From CAZPXZ01 sp965221505 (lineage in GTDB: Bacteria; Pseudomonadota; Alphaproteobacteria; Rhodobacterales; CAZPXZ01): a stretch of 64,000 nucleotides of DNA. The stretch covers positions 2,727,461 through 2,791,460 of the forward strand of contig CBDCSI010000001.1 of the NCBI GenBank assembly GCA_965221505.1, read 5' to 3'. The notes under the pieces are model-generated. The model was not told the DNA's origin. It searched no databases and worked only from the letters and a program-made list of their open reading frames with translations. Each line of letters starts with the position of its first letter. Position 1 is the first letter of the stretch. The position numbers and the translations under genes were made by a program. Shown in pieces: positions 1 to 8,630 of this stretch.

Positions 1-197
1 CATGCCGTTTGAGCCCTTGGGCAATTCGAGCGTCGCGAACGACATGGGAAACGAACGCCGTCCGGTCGGGTCCGGCGACGAGAGACGACTGCGAATCGGG
101 GCCTGGACGTCGTCGCCGAGCGGCGCGGAACCGCACTGGGGCGACAGAAGACGAGAAGCCGACGAATCGCTGCTCGCGCAGCGAGGAAGGAATCGAA

Positions 198-1123
198 GTG
201 GCGAAGATATCGAAGCGGCTGGGCCTTCTGGCGGTAACGCTCTGTCTCTTCTCGACGACCGGATCCCCATCGGTTGCGGCGAACGCAACCGTCCGGTCGG
301 CTGGCGAGTCCCTTCGCGAATGCGCGCACTGCCCGGAAACGGTGGCGGTTCCCGCAGGATCCTATTCCTGGATTCGTCGAGTCGCGGATGGGGACCGTAC
401 GACGGCGAGGTCCGGTTCCGTACTGTCGCCATTCCCGAGCCGCTTCTGGTCAGCGTTCGTAGAGTCACGGTTGCGGAATACGGCCGGTTCGTCTCGGAGA
501 CCGGATACGAAGCCCGCGAGGCCTGCCGTATCCCGCCTCCGCGTCCAGTCTTCGAAGGAAAGCTGACGACATGGCGCGACCCCGGATTCGAGCAGACGGA
601 CATACATCCGGTCGTCTGCGTAAGTTGGGAGGATGCGCAAGCCTACGTTCGGTGGCTCGCGCGCAAGTCCGGAACGGAATACCGGCTTCCCAGCGAATCG
701 GAGTGGGAGTACCTGGCGAGCGGAGGCGGCGCCGCAAGGCGACTCGGTGGCGCCTGCGAACTCGATCATGGGCGGGACATGCGCCAGTCCGGAGACGGGA
801 GAATCCCGGCCGTCTCCTCCGCATGCGATACGGCACCGTCTGCCGAACCGCCCGTCGGCCGCCGTCCCCCCAACCGATTCGGATTGCGAGACGTGCCCGG
901 CAACGTCCGGGAGTGGACACAGGACTGCGACGACGAGTGCCGTGGCTGTGCGCCCGCCGACGGAAGCGCCCGGAAAGGCGGGAACTGCTCCAGACGCGTC
1001 GTTCGCGGCAGCTTCTCTTCGCGTGGGCGCATTACCCCGACGATCCGCCTGTCCGTCCCAGCCGAAGTCGGCAGGAGCGATCTCGGATTTCGGGTGGTAC
1101 GGACGCTCGGCCCCGGCGAGTGA
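198..1123 (+). pseudogene. Secreted SUMF1/formylglycine-generating-enzyme-like protein, frameshifted
   Basis: The N-terminus reads from a GTG at 198, seven bases after a GAGGAAGG ribosome site. It begins with a clear signal peptide (basic start, hydrophobic LGLLAVTLCLF, cleavage near SVAA) and then CPETVAVPAGSYSW, the usual opening of an FGE-sulfatase domain. The rest of the domain lies in the -1 frame from about base 371 to the stop at 1123: FRTVAIPEPLL, VTVAEYGRFV, HPVVCVSWEDAQAYVRWL, YRLPSESEWEYLA, DVPGNVREWTQDC, VVRGSF, LGFRVVRTL. Joining the frames near 369-372 restores a continuous domain, so a single-base loss, or a sequencing error, is the simplest reading. The paired cysteines of true formylglycine-generating enzymes near the C-terminus are not visible, so this is a superfamily member rather than a proven sulfatase activator. 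It would act in the periplasm. No sulfatase gene lies nearby. Confidence 0.75.
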
Positions 1124-1985
1124 CCCCCTGGCGCCCGAATCGAACGGGATATTCGCCTGTTCATCCACTCGGTACACGGGTTGGTGACCATGCCGCTGCG
1201 TCTGGCGGATCGGAGCCCAGGACGTGACAGAATTGTACGCGCTCGCCGCGCGTATGCGCCCGGTTCCGTTCTTGCCGCCCCAACTACCTGGTTCTCGGAT
1301 CCACGCTGCGCAACCCGATCACCGCAGGCGACCGGCTATCGAGCCGGCTCGTCGGACATCTGCCGGCACGTGGCGCGCAACGTTTCGACACGTTTCGACA
1401 TGGCGGAATATCCAGACGGACTGCCCGGACACCGTGCGGACGGGTTCTTGCCGCGTCGTCGCCCCATTCCGTCCGGCTTCGTGATGCGCATTCGACTGAC
1501 CGAACTTTCTCTTCCAGAGAGTTACCCCGTATTGCAGCGCATAATCACGGATCCCGCAGTCCGCTCGCGGCCACTCGGCCGTGCCGCAATTGTGCTGTGA
1601 CCGAGACGTTCCACAGTTCGAGCCGCTGTGGGAGAGGCTCCGAGTCGCGCCGAGTTCGCCCCGCTCGGTCGAGTAGAACCGCACGCGGAGCGCAAGCCGG
1701 GACCGTACGCCCGAGTAGGACAAGTCGACGAAGCTGCCGCCGGCCGCGACCGTCGATGCCGCAAGCTGGACGCTCGCGAGCGGACGGTTCAGACCGACGG
1801 CAACGCACCAGGGTCGACCGAATCGGTGCGCAGGCAGATACCGACACTGTCGACCTGTCCCCTGTTCTGCCACCGCTCTGTCCGGCAGGCGGTATGATCT
1901 TGCGCGCTACACGAGTGCCAAATTCATGGACGAGTTGCGTTCTGGGTATGCGATTCCGTGCTCAACTCGAACGAAAGTCCCCGGC
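1124..1985. other. Intergenic stretch, no gene recognised
   Basis: Open frames exist here on both strands, but none gives a recognisable protein and their composition is arginine/proline-rich, as expected of out-of-frame high-GC DNA. A tandem 10-base repeat (CGTTTCGACA twice) sits at 1381-1400. A TATGAT box at 1893-1898 could be a -10 element for the antitoxin relic that follows, but no matching -35 is convincing. Confidence 0.4.
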
Positions 1986-2243
1986 ATGGCCCGAAAGAGC
2001 AGCAGAGCGACCGGTGAGCGACAGGCCGACACTGACCGTGTCGCGCCAACAGGCTGTGTGAGCCGAGCCGAGTTCGTGTGCCAGTCGCCTGAAACCGCGA
2101 CGACCGGAGTTCTTGACGAACACCCGGTCATCGCCCTCGAAGAAGATTCGTGGGACGATTTTGTCGCCGCGCTTGACGCCCCGGTGGACATCGACCCCGC
2201 TGTTAAGGCTCGATTCGTTCGTAAGCGCCAATGGGAGCGATAG
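1986..2243 (+). pseudogene. TacA-like (DUF1778) antitoxin, probably decayed
   Basis: The C-terminal half, HPVIALEEDSWDDFVAALD followed by APVDIDPAVKARFVRKRQWER, has the typical form of DUF1778 antitoxins, which pair with GNAT acetyltransferase toxins. In this family the N-terminal ribbon-helix-helix binds operator DNA and the C-terminal tail wraps the toxin. Here the N-terminal half (MARKSSR..., SRAEFVCQS) keeps only scattered family residues and looks eroded, and the predicted protein is about 85 residues, slightly short. The stop overlaps the start of the next frame by 13 bases, as in working TacAT operons. I rate it a relic because both partners are damaged. An intact but divergent antitoxin is the alternative. 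Confidence 0.6.
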
Positions 2244-2689
2244 GACCGCCAGAGCCTCTCTCGCCCCGTCACGATATCTCGAATTGCTCCTCGGGAGACT
2301 ACAGCCTCGCCGACTGGCTCACGAAAGAGGCGAGATGGAACGCGCGCAGAAGAGGCGCCAGCACGTGTGCCGCGTGTGACGGCGACCATGTGGGCGGCTT
2401 CTACAACCTGGCCGGTTCCGTGGAACGGCGCAGGAAGTCGTCCGGGGTCGTCAGATACATGCCTAACCCGGTCCCTGTCGTACTCCCGGGTCGCCTCGCA
2501 GTGGACGAGGCGTAGCAGGGCCGGCAACTCGGATCGGACCTCGAACTACTTTGCTCGCTCGCCGTCCGAATTCTCCGAAGGCCGCAGAGATCCTGGACGA
2601 CAATCCCGCCCCGACTTCGGGCCGTAGACACGAATCTCCTCTTCGGCCAGCGCCGCTTCTTCGTCCCCGACCTCGCAACCCGAACGTGA
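2231..2689 (+). pseudogene. TacT-like GNAT toxin, interrupted by a stop codon
   Basis: The frame opens with the layout of TacT toxins: SPRHDISNCSSGDYSLADWL, then ACDGDHVGGFYNLAGSVER, then PVPVVLPGRLAVDEA. At 2513-2515 a TAG falls where the family has tryptophan in AWQGxGLG. The next in-frame codons (QGRQLGSDL) continue the acetyl-CoA loop, so one TGG to TAG change explains the stop. Further on, a second reading frame shows KAAEI, a normal family motif, indicating a frameshift as well. TacT acetylates aminoacyl-tRNA in intact systems. This copy has lost the CoA-binding and catalytic C-terminus and should be inactive. The end coordinate is the next in-frame stop. Confidence 0.7.
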
Positions 2690-3026
2690 GGCAGCGCGAA
2701 CGCGACAGGCCGACTACCGGCTCCTTCCAGCCTGACGCCGGATCTTCAGGGAGAGCGCAATTCCGGGGTGCCGGACAGTGCCGCCGAGAGCGATCGGATG
2801 CCCCGGTCGCAGCATCCCCACCGAGTGTGTCTCCGGCGAAGGGACAGCCGCAACTGCCGAGACGAAATACCACGTCACGTCGCGTGGTAAACCGTCCGCA
2901 TGCCGGTAACCTCCCGTGCGGGTTCCGGTTCGGTGCGGCGGCCGGCCGGAGACGCCTGGGCTCGCCCGGTTTCGTCGGCGGCGAACGCCAGGCCGGAAAG
3001 TCGTGTCAACGACGGGAGAGGTCCGC
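2690..3026. other. Intergenic stretch, no gene recognised
   Basis: Between the toxin relic and the formamidase-like gene I see no conserved frame, RNA gene or convincing promoter. The last 20 bases carry the GGGAGAGG ribosome site of the next gene. Confidence 0.4.
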
Positions 3027-3884
3027 ATGTCGCAGAGGACCTACACGAGATTGAATCTCCCGGAACTGGAGAGAATGTACTCCCACCGGCATCGCATCCC
3101 GGACTACGACAGTTATCCGGAACGCTGGTCCCGGTCGAGCCGCGCGGCGCTCGAGGAGGTCGACGCGATTCGGGATGTCGCCTACGGGACCCTTCCTCTC
3201 GAACGATACGACGTGTTTCCGGCCGGGAGCGACGCACCCGTGCTGCTGTTCTTCCATGGCGGCTACTGGTTCTCGCAAGACAAGGCGAACTTCCTGTTTC
3301 CCGCCCCCGCTTTCGTCCGGGCCGGCGTCGCCTATGCCAGCGCCAACTATCCGCTTTGTCCCGACGTGGGGATGGCGGCGCTTCTCGATTCCTGCCGGCG
3401 CTGCGTCGAGCACATATATGACTTCGCGCCGCAAATCGGCGCCGACCCTGATCGCCTCTACCTGGCGGGACACTCGGCAGGCGCCCATATCGCAGCGACG
3501 CTGCTCTCGGACCTGCCGCCGGGTTCGGGATGCGCGGCAGCCGTCCAGGGTGCGCTTGCGATCAGCGGCGTCTACGATCTCGAGCCCATCGCGCTACTCG
3601 AGATAAACCGGCAACTACGACTGTCGTCGGAGGACGTGGAACTGTACTCTCCGATCCGAAACCTCTCCGCCGACGCCGGTCTGCTGTCCCTCGCGGTGGG
3701 CTACGAAGAGGGCCCGGAATTCCGTCGCCAGCAGAGCGACTTTGCCGAGGCGTGGCGGGCGGAAGTGAATCCCTGCGACGAGACGCTCCTGCCCAGGGCG
3801 AACCACTTCTCGATTCTCGACTCGTTCGCCCGGGAAGACGGCCATCTGTTCCGGGCGGCGCTCGACCTGATGGGGATTCCATGA
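3027..3884 (+). CDS. Alpha/beta hydrolase, kynurenine formamidase-like
   Basis: This is a 285-residue cytoplasmic alpha/beta hydrolase with no signal peptide. HGGYW at residues 77-81 is the oxyanion-hole signature of the alpha/beta-hydrolase type of arylformamidase. The nucleophile elbow is GHSAGAH with Ser150, and the terminal histidine is His260 in NHFSIL. The ATG at 3027 is preferred over upstream in-frame codons because GGGAGAGG lies just before it and the family begins close to this point. Its family hydrolyses N-formylkynurenine or related acyl-amides, though no tryptophan dioxygenase or kynureninase gene is in the window, so the substrate is open. Its stop overlaps the next start (ATGA), implying translational coupling. 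Confidence 0.82.
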   Translation: MSQRTYTRLNLPELERMYSHRHRIPDYDSYPERWSRSSRAALEEVDAIRDVAYGTLPLERYDVFPAGSDAPVLLFFHGGYWFSQDKANFLFPAPAFVRAGVAYASANYPLCPDVGMAALLDSCRRCVEHIYDFAPQIGADPDRLYLAGHSAGAHIAATLLSDLPPGSGCAAAVQGALAISGVYDLEPIALLEINRQLRLSSEDVELYSPIRNLSADAGLLSLAVGYEEGPEFRRQQSDFAEAWRAEVNPCDETLLPRANHFSILDSFAREDGHLFRAALDLMGIP

Positions 3885-4222
3885 ACGATACCGAGTTCGA
3901 ACTATACGACCTGCGGGTGGACTGGGTCGCCGGCGAGAAGCCGTGCTGGTGCGGGGCGAAGGAAGGAGACCACTTTCTGCTCCGGGGCGAGCGCCTCGAA
4001 TTGCCTCCCGGCGTCGGCTGGTCGATCTATACGCTGGCGGCAATCTTGCCGCTTCTGCCGGCCAAGCAGCGGCAGACGGACCCATGCGACTGGATGACGA
4101 CCGATGCCCATGTCGCGTGCCCCGATCCCAATTGCGGCGCCCGCTTCCGCATTCTCAGGATCGGCCGTAGGCGATTCCGCCACGAGGAGACGACTGCCAC
4201 CAGACTGGACGAAGAGACGTAG
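3881..4222 (+). CDS. TIGR04076 family protein
   Basis: A 113-residue protein starting at an ATG that overlaps the preceding stop. The body is characteristic of TIGR04076: YDLRVDWVAGEKPCWCGAKEG, a lipophilic GWSIYTLAAILPLLPAKQR stretch, WMTTDAHVACPDPNCGARF. Four cysteines are placed as Cx(n)C and CPDPNC, suggesting metal or redox chemistry, but no function is established for the family. Its tight coupling to the formamidase-like hydrolase makes a shared pathway likely. There are no membrane helices or export signal. Confidence 0.75.
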   Translation: MNDTEFELYDLRVDWVAGEKPCWCGAKEGDHFLLRGERLELPPGVGWSIYTLAAILPLLPAKQRQTDPCDWMTTDAHVACPDPNCGARFRILRIGRRRFRHEETTATRLDEET

Positions 4223-4300
4223 CTCGCGCCCCCGCCCAGTCCCGGTCGCACCGAATTCTTCCGGCCGAGGCAGAGCTGGACGCCGCCGACATTCGAATCG

Positions 4301-5323
4301 TCAGTCTACGGGGCCGAGTTCGAGATGCCGGCGAATCGCCCTGCCCAGGGGAGAATTCGGAGCGCGTTCCAGGTCGCCGACGTCTCCCGGCGGACCGTCC
4401 GAGGCTTCTTCCTCCAGCGCCCTGCAGTCCGCCTCGGACAACTCGAACTCGAACAGCTCGATCAGTTCGTTGCACCGGTCGGCACCGGTCGCGCCGAACA
4501 ACACCGCCTGTCCGGGGCCGCGCTGAAGCGCCCACCGGAGCGCAATCTGCGCAAGCGTACGCTGCATTCGCACCGCGATTCGCTCGAGTGCGAGGAGGAG
4601 CGCCTGAAGCCCCTGCCAGCCCATTCCGGAGCGAACGATCTGCAGGTACTCGTGGCTGTACAACCGACCGGACGACTCCGGATCGCGCTCGAGCCTCCAT
4701 GCCCCGGTCAGAAACCCGCCGGCGAGCGGTCCGTAGGTGAGTAGCGAGATACCGCTCCGTTCGCAGAAGCCCGCCAACCGGGAATCCGCCCTGCGGTCCA
4801 CGAGAGAGTACGGCACCTGGTTGGTCGCCACCGGCATCCCCAATCCGAGCAAACGCTGTAGCGGTTCGACTCCCATGTTGCAGACGCCGAGCAACCGGAC
4901 CTTGCCCTGCCGCTGCATGTCGACCATGGCGGACACCACGTCCGCCAGGCCCGGAGCCTTCAGATTCCAGCACTGCAACTGCAGAAGATCCAGCCGCTCC
5001 AGCCCCAGGAGACGGAGCGAGCGATTCACGCTTTCCACGACCCTCGACGGAGGCGCACCGGACAGAGGCACCGTGAAGCGGGTGTGGACCCGCACCGCCT
5101 TTCGAGACTCCGGAAGGCCTCGACCCATACGATCCAGAAAGATCCCGAGCCGCTCCTCTCCGCCCGGGTACGCGTCGGACGTCTCGAACGTCGTAATGCC
5201 GGACATGGCGTACCGGATCAGATCGTCGTTGGCGGACGGATCGGAGCCGATGTCCTGCCATCCGCCCTTGATCAACCGGCTGATCTCGTATCCAGGCGCC
5301 AATTCAACCCGCGGCACGGACAT
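4301..5323 (-). CDS. Aldo/keto reductase family protein with altered catalytic tetrad
   Basis: A 340-residue TIM-barrel aldo/keto reductase homologue. The first beta-alpha units read FETSDAYPGGEERLG, VRVHTRF, LDLLQLQCW, LLGVCNMG, NQVPYSLVDRR, LLTYGPLAGGFLTG and LFGATGADR, in family order. Relative to the usual Asp-Tyr-Lys-His tetrad, the aspartate of FDTA is Glu47, the lysine of HTKF is Arg82 and the histidine of LLQFHWW is Gln117. Only Tyr52 is conserved. Classical carbonyl reduction is therefore doubtful, and a binding or altered catalytic role is possible. The ATG at 5323 fits the family start; an in-frame ATG at 5353 is the alternative and neither has a strong ribosome site. It converges on the TIGR04076 gene with a 78-base gap. 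Confidence 0.8.
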   Translation of the reverse strand: MSVPRVELAPGYEISRLIKGGWQDIGSDPSANDDLIRYAMSGITTFETSDAYPGGEERLGIFLDRMGRGLPESRKAVRVHTRFTVPLSGAPPSRVVESVNRSLRLLGLERLDLLQLQCWNLKAPGLADVVSAMVDMQRQGKVRLLGVCNMGVEPLQRLLGLGMPVATNQVPYSLVDRRADSRLAGFCERSGISLLTYGPLAGGFLTGAWRLERDPESSGRLYSHEYLQIVRSGMGWQGLQALLLALERIAVRMQRTLAQIALRWALQRGPGQAVLFGATGADRCNELIELFEFELSEADCRALEEEASDGPPGDVGDLERAPNSPLGRAIRRHLELGPVD

Positions 5324-6046
5324 CAGACGCACCGACCGGAACGCGTCGCGCATCGGGCAGTCTGGCTCTCGCGCCGAGCCCGGATCGTCGGAACAGGTGT
5401 CTCCAGGCTCCGCTTCCCGCCTTTCGGCCGTTTCCCGGGCCCACGCTCCCGCGCAATTCCCGAACGTGGCCTCTCGTTCATGTCGTTGTCGCTCCCGCGC
5501 GGGTTCCGGCCCTGCTCTGCGTTCGACCGGAAGCATAGAGGATGCCGCCCCGGATCGGCATGTGCGAGGACGAAGCGCAAACTGCGCAACGCCAATTTAC
5601 CGTTTAGCCGAGTGGCCGATCGTCTCGTGCGCATCTCGGGGCCACGGCATTGCCGAATCGACCCACGCAAGCGATCACGCCCGAGAGGCGGGCCTTCAAT
5701 GCGCGAGCGCGGCTCCTGCCGTGCAGTTCACGGTGCCGGACAGACGCGCGAGCGCGCCGCGCCCAAGGGGGGCCCACCTCTCGTTGCGCCCGTACCGCCG
5801 GGTCTGTGACGGACAGACCGGCGAGAGCGAGACGTCGAACGGTTTTTCCGTCCGCTGTCCGATACCTGCCTTCGCGTTCCCGGTTTCACATGCCTCATGT
5901 TGCGCGGTCCGGCACTGGAGATTCCGCTCACACTGAGACAGGATTCCGATGACGTTCAGACAGCTCAAGTTGGCGGTTTGCTGGCCGCACCGAGAGTCCA
6001 GACCGGCAAATCGGTTTCAAATTCTCGATTATCGGTTCGATTTGCC
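5324..6046. other. Intergenic stretch with an inverted repeat at its right end
   Basis: No protein-coding signal is recognisable on either strand between the reductase start and the DruA-type relic. The right end is AT-richer than its surroundings and holds the inverted repeat listed separately, which may mark a mobile-element boundary. Confidence 0.4.
6005..6046. repeat. Inverted repeat GGCAAATCG / CGATTTGCC
   Basis: Nine-base perfect arms at 6005-6013 and 6038-6046 are separated by 24 bases, and partial matching extends outside the arms. It lies immediately upstream of the DUF4338 relic and could be a transposon end or operator. This rests on sequence symmetry alone. Confidence 0.4.
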
Positions 6047-6531
6047 AGTTCAGGGGTTCGCCTTCGCGACGTAGCGACTCGGCTTGTGTGCACGGTCGAG
6101 GAGCGTCGGCGCCGGGATTCGTTGGCCGAGCGTCATCATAATCTTCCGTATCGGGACCTGTTCGGCAGGTCGCTTCGGCACGTTGCGGTCCATGACGGGG
6201 CGTGGTTTGCGCTGACAGGCTGGCATGCCGGCGCGATCAAGTTCGCGACGGTTGAATAGGCTGGTCTCGCAGCCAGCCGGTTTCTCGGCTGCACCTGGTC
6301 GCGAACAACGCACGATACGTGTTGCTGAGAGAGGACCGGCCGGCAAACCTGGCGTCTCGGGTTCAGGGTCTGAGCCTGCGGCAGCTTTCGGAAGACATGC
6401 GTTCGGTGCACGGGTTTCCGGTGTATCTGGCGGAATCGTTTGTCGACCATCGGGTAGTCTGCGGCCAAGACTACTACCGCAAGGACAGCCCCGGGGAAAA
6501 TCCGGCACCGGGCGAGGAGGGCCCGTCATGA
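6047..6531 (+). pseudogene. DruA-type (DUF4338) gene remnant
   Basis: Two frames together give a recognisable DUF4338 domain. The first frame (to about 6255) reads TVEERRRRDSLAERHHN, then GRSLRHVAVHDGAWFALTGW and HAGAIKF. The second (from about 6256) reads IGWSRSQPVSRLHLVANNARY, then NLASRVQGLSLRQLSEDM and GFPVYLAESFVDH. The switch falls where the family has RDRxIGW, so a frameshift breaks the gene, and a TGA also lies in the second frame at 6253-6255. The usual continuation after the SFVD motif is lost and the frame drifts to a stop at 6529-6531. DUF4338 occurs in transposase-like genes and in DruA of the Druantia defence system. With istB directly after it, a mobile-element origin is the better reading. 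Confidence 0.65.
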
Positions 6532-7276
6532 CCCTTAGGCAGCCGAACGTTGAGCGCATGTTGCAGCTCGAGTTCTCGGGTATGGCCGAAGCTCTGCAGG
6601 AGCAAGGCGACCTTCCGGGCAGCAAAGAGCTGGGCTTCGACAACCGTCTGGTCCTGCTGCTCGTTCGGGAGATCGAACATCGGCTGGTGCGGAGCTTCCG
6701 CGCTCGTCTACGGCGCGCCCAATTGCGCCTGCAGGCGGACCTGCAAGACGTGGACTGCCGCGCCGGACGCGGATTCTCGCGGTTCGTGCTCACGCAACTG
6801 TGCGCGGACGAACGCATTCTTGAGGCGCACAACCTCACCGTCGTCGGCCCGACCGGCTGCGGAAAGTCCGTCCTGCCCTGTGCCTTGGCCCCGCAGCCGT
6901 GCCGACGGCAACGCTCCGTGCTCTATCGGCGTGTCCCGAAACCGCTCGGCGACCTCGCCGTTTGTGCGACACCGTAGCTCATCCGAAGTTGCCCGCGCGC
7001 TTGCAACGAGTCGATCTTCTGGTGCTCGACGACTGGGGGCTCGAAACGCTCTCGCTTGAAGGCCGTCGCAACATGCTGGCGATCGTCGAGCGGCGCGACA
7101 TGCGCGAGTCCGGCGCGTTCGGGAGCCAGCCGCTCGAGCTCTGGCACGGCAAAATCGGAGAACGGGCGCTCGCCTACGCCATCCTCGACCGGGCGGTTCA
7201 CAACGCCTGCCACATCGAACTCAAGGGCGAGTCCATGCGAAAGCGCAATACGCCGCCGTCGCCGGCCGGATCGTGA
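6528..7276 (+). pseudogene. istB: IS21-family helper ATPase IstB, frameshifted
   Basis: An ATG at 6528 follows a GGAGG site. The first frame carries QLEFSGMAEALQEQ, the Walker A VVGPTGCGKS and SVLYRRVPK, then stops at 6975-6977. The remainder, VDLLVLDDWGLETL (Walker B) through AYAILDRAVHNACHIELKGE, is in the -1 frame and ends at 7276. Joining the frames around 6960-6975 gives a protein of about 248 residues, the normal IstB length. IstB is the AAA+ partner of the IstA integrase in IS21 transposition. No istA is present upstream, so this is an isolated, dead fragment. The VTSQ-like segment is also degenerate (AFGSQPLELWH). Confidence 0.82.
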
Positions 7277-8160
7277 CCCCGCCCGCGCACTGGTGGACGC
7301 TCGGGCAGGGAGCGCCGGGACAAGCCGCGCCTTTCACGAGAGGAGATCCTGCGGAACAGGCGATGGGCGGGCCGGACGGATCGACGCGTCTCCGGCACGA
7401 TCCCGTGTCCGCGGGCGCCGTCGCGCGCGCCCCAACGGATTCTCGCTTGTCGGTCTTCCTCGCCCCGACGAGCGAAGGGTCGTTCCGAAGCCGCACGACG
7501 GCGCCCGTCGCGGTCACGCACCGCCGGAGACGCAACCATCCACGGAGGTTCGGCCGTATCCGGGATATCACGACGCGGCGCACCGACACGGTGCCCCGGC
7601 CCGAGCCCGGGCCGGCCGTCGCACCGCGTCCGAGGCTCCGTACACCCATTCGGCCGGACGGGCCGCAGGCCGCGACAGCGGAACCGACGCACGTCGAAGC
7701 TCCGGCGCTGCGCGGGTCCGTGCCGTCCCCAAACCCAGGGGCAGCCGCAACGCTCGGCAACGACGCGGCAAGTACAGAGGGGGCCCCATCCCGCCACCCC
7801 TGGCGCCTACGGTGCCTGTCCGCTTCCGACCGACCAGCAAAGGCGGGCCTGCTATAGCCGCGGATGCCCCGCAGGCCCGCCAGCTCCCCCTTGCATCCAC
7901 GACAGTCATCGCTTACGCTCGACACACGGACCTTCGGCCCTCTCCAGCCAAGAACCAAACGAGGGAGTCCCAATCTATGGTCTCGGGGAGCGCGTCAACC
8001 TACGACCGGCTGCTTCGCAGCAAGCGGCCGAAAAAGAACGTGTCTTCCCTGTGAAAACTCCGCCCTCGACGCGGCTGCGCCGGTCCCTCGCCTCGTCCGA
8101 ATCCGCCCTGCGAACCCGTGTCTCAGTAACTGCGAAATCCACAACTTATGGAGGCATACC
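7277..8160. other. Intergenic stretch after the istB relic
   Basis: About 880 bases without a recognisable gene on either strand. It contains an 11-base perfect inverted repeat at 7842-7881 and, at its right end, the GGAGG site for hicB. The open frames here have shadow-like composition. Confidence 0.4.
7842..7881. repeat. Perfect 11-bp inverted repeat
   Basis: GGCGGGCCTGC at 7842-7852 pairs with GCAGGCCCGCC at 7871-7881 across an 18-base loop containing TATAG. There is no T-tract, so it is not a standard intrinsic terminator. It may be the edge of a mobile element or a transcript-stabilising hairpin. Confidence 0.45.
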
Positions 8161-8382
8161 ATGAACAAGCGATTGACGGCGATTGTGGAGAGAGACGGAG
8201 ACGGATTTGTTGCGCTATGTCCCGAGTTGGATATAGCTAGCCAAGGAGAGAGTGTGTCGCAGGCCCGTAGGAATTTGGAAGAGGCATTGACCCTGTTCTT
8301 CGAGGTGGCAACTCCAAAGGAGATTGAGCGCCGCAGCAAGAGGGAATTCTACGTAACTGACGTAGAGGTGGCAGTTGGGTAG
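8161..8382 (+). CDS. hicB: HicB-type antitoxin
   Basis: A 73-residue protein with the partial RNase H-like HicB fold: LTAIVERDGDGFVALCPELDIASQGES, then ARRNLEEALTLFFE and a C-terminal YVTDVEVAVG strand. It begins at an ATG preceded by TATGGAGGC, a strong ribosome site. Small HicB proteins of this kind neutralise the HicA mRNA interferase by covering its active site. The order antitoxin then toxin and the eight-base overlap with the next gene are normal. The local base composition is less GC-rich than the flanks, consistent with horizontal acquisition. Confidence 0.9.
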   Translation: MNKRLTAIVERDGDGFVALCPELDIASQGESVSQARRNLEEALTLFFEVATPKEIERRSKREFYVTDVEVAVG

Positions 8383-8560
8383 GTTAAGATTGCATTCCGG
8401 CCAGAGCATTTGTCGGATTCTGGAGGGTCATGGGTTCATTGAGGTTCGACGGCGGGGCAGCCACGTAATAATGCAACGGTCTGTGAATGGTGACAGCGTT
8501 ACCGTCCCGGTGCCTGACCATAGAGAGGTTCGGATTGGTACACTAATGTCAATTATTTGA
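8375..8560 (+). CDS. hicA: HicA-type toxin, C-terminus cut by a stop codon
   Basis: The product starts at a TTG (8375) overlapping hicB and shows the HicA double-stranded RNA-binding-like fold: SGQSICRILEGHGFIEVRRRGSHVIMQR, with the catalytic histidine in GSHV, then VPVPDHREVRIGTLMSII. HicA proteins normally continue IIRQSGL. Here the arginine codon is TGA (8558-8560), and the next codons still read QSGLKREEFE to a TAG at 8591-8593. One CGA to TGA change would remove ten residues including the last helix. The fold core is intact, so partial activity, or readthrough at TGA-C, cannot be excluded. Confidence 0.82.
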   Translation: MGRLRLHSGQSICRILEGHGFIEVRRRGSHVIMQRSVNGDSVTVPVPDHREVRIGTLMSII

Positions 8561-8630
8561 CAGTCAGGGCTGAAGCGAGAAGAATTCGAGTAGCCGCTCG
8601 ACGCGACCTTCGGCACGGCAGGTGGAGGAA

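Noticed and set aside
1181..1600. A 139-codon plus-strand frame with ATG start
   Set aside because: No conserved motif or ribosome site, and its composition is like neighbouring non-coding frames.
6047..7276. A Druantia anti-phage system
   Set aside because: Only a broken DUF4338 fragment is present. No druB-E genes follow, and istB points to transposon debris.
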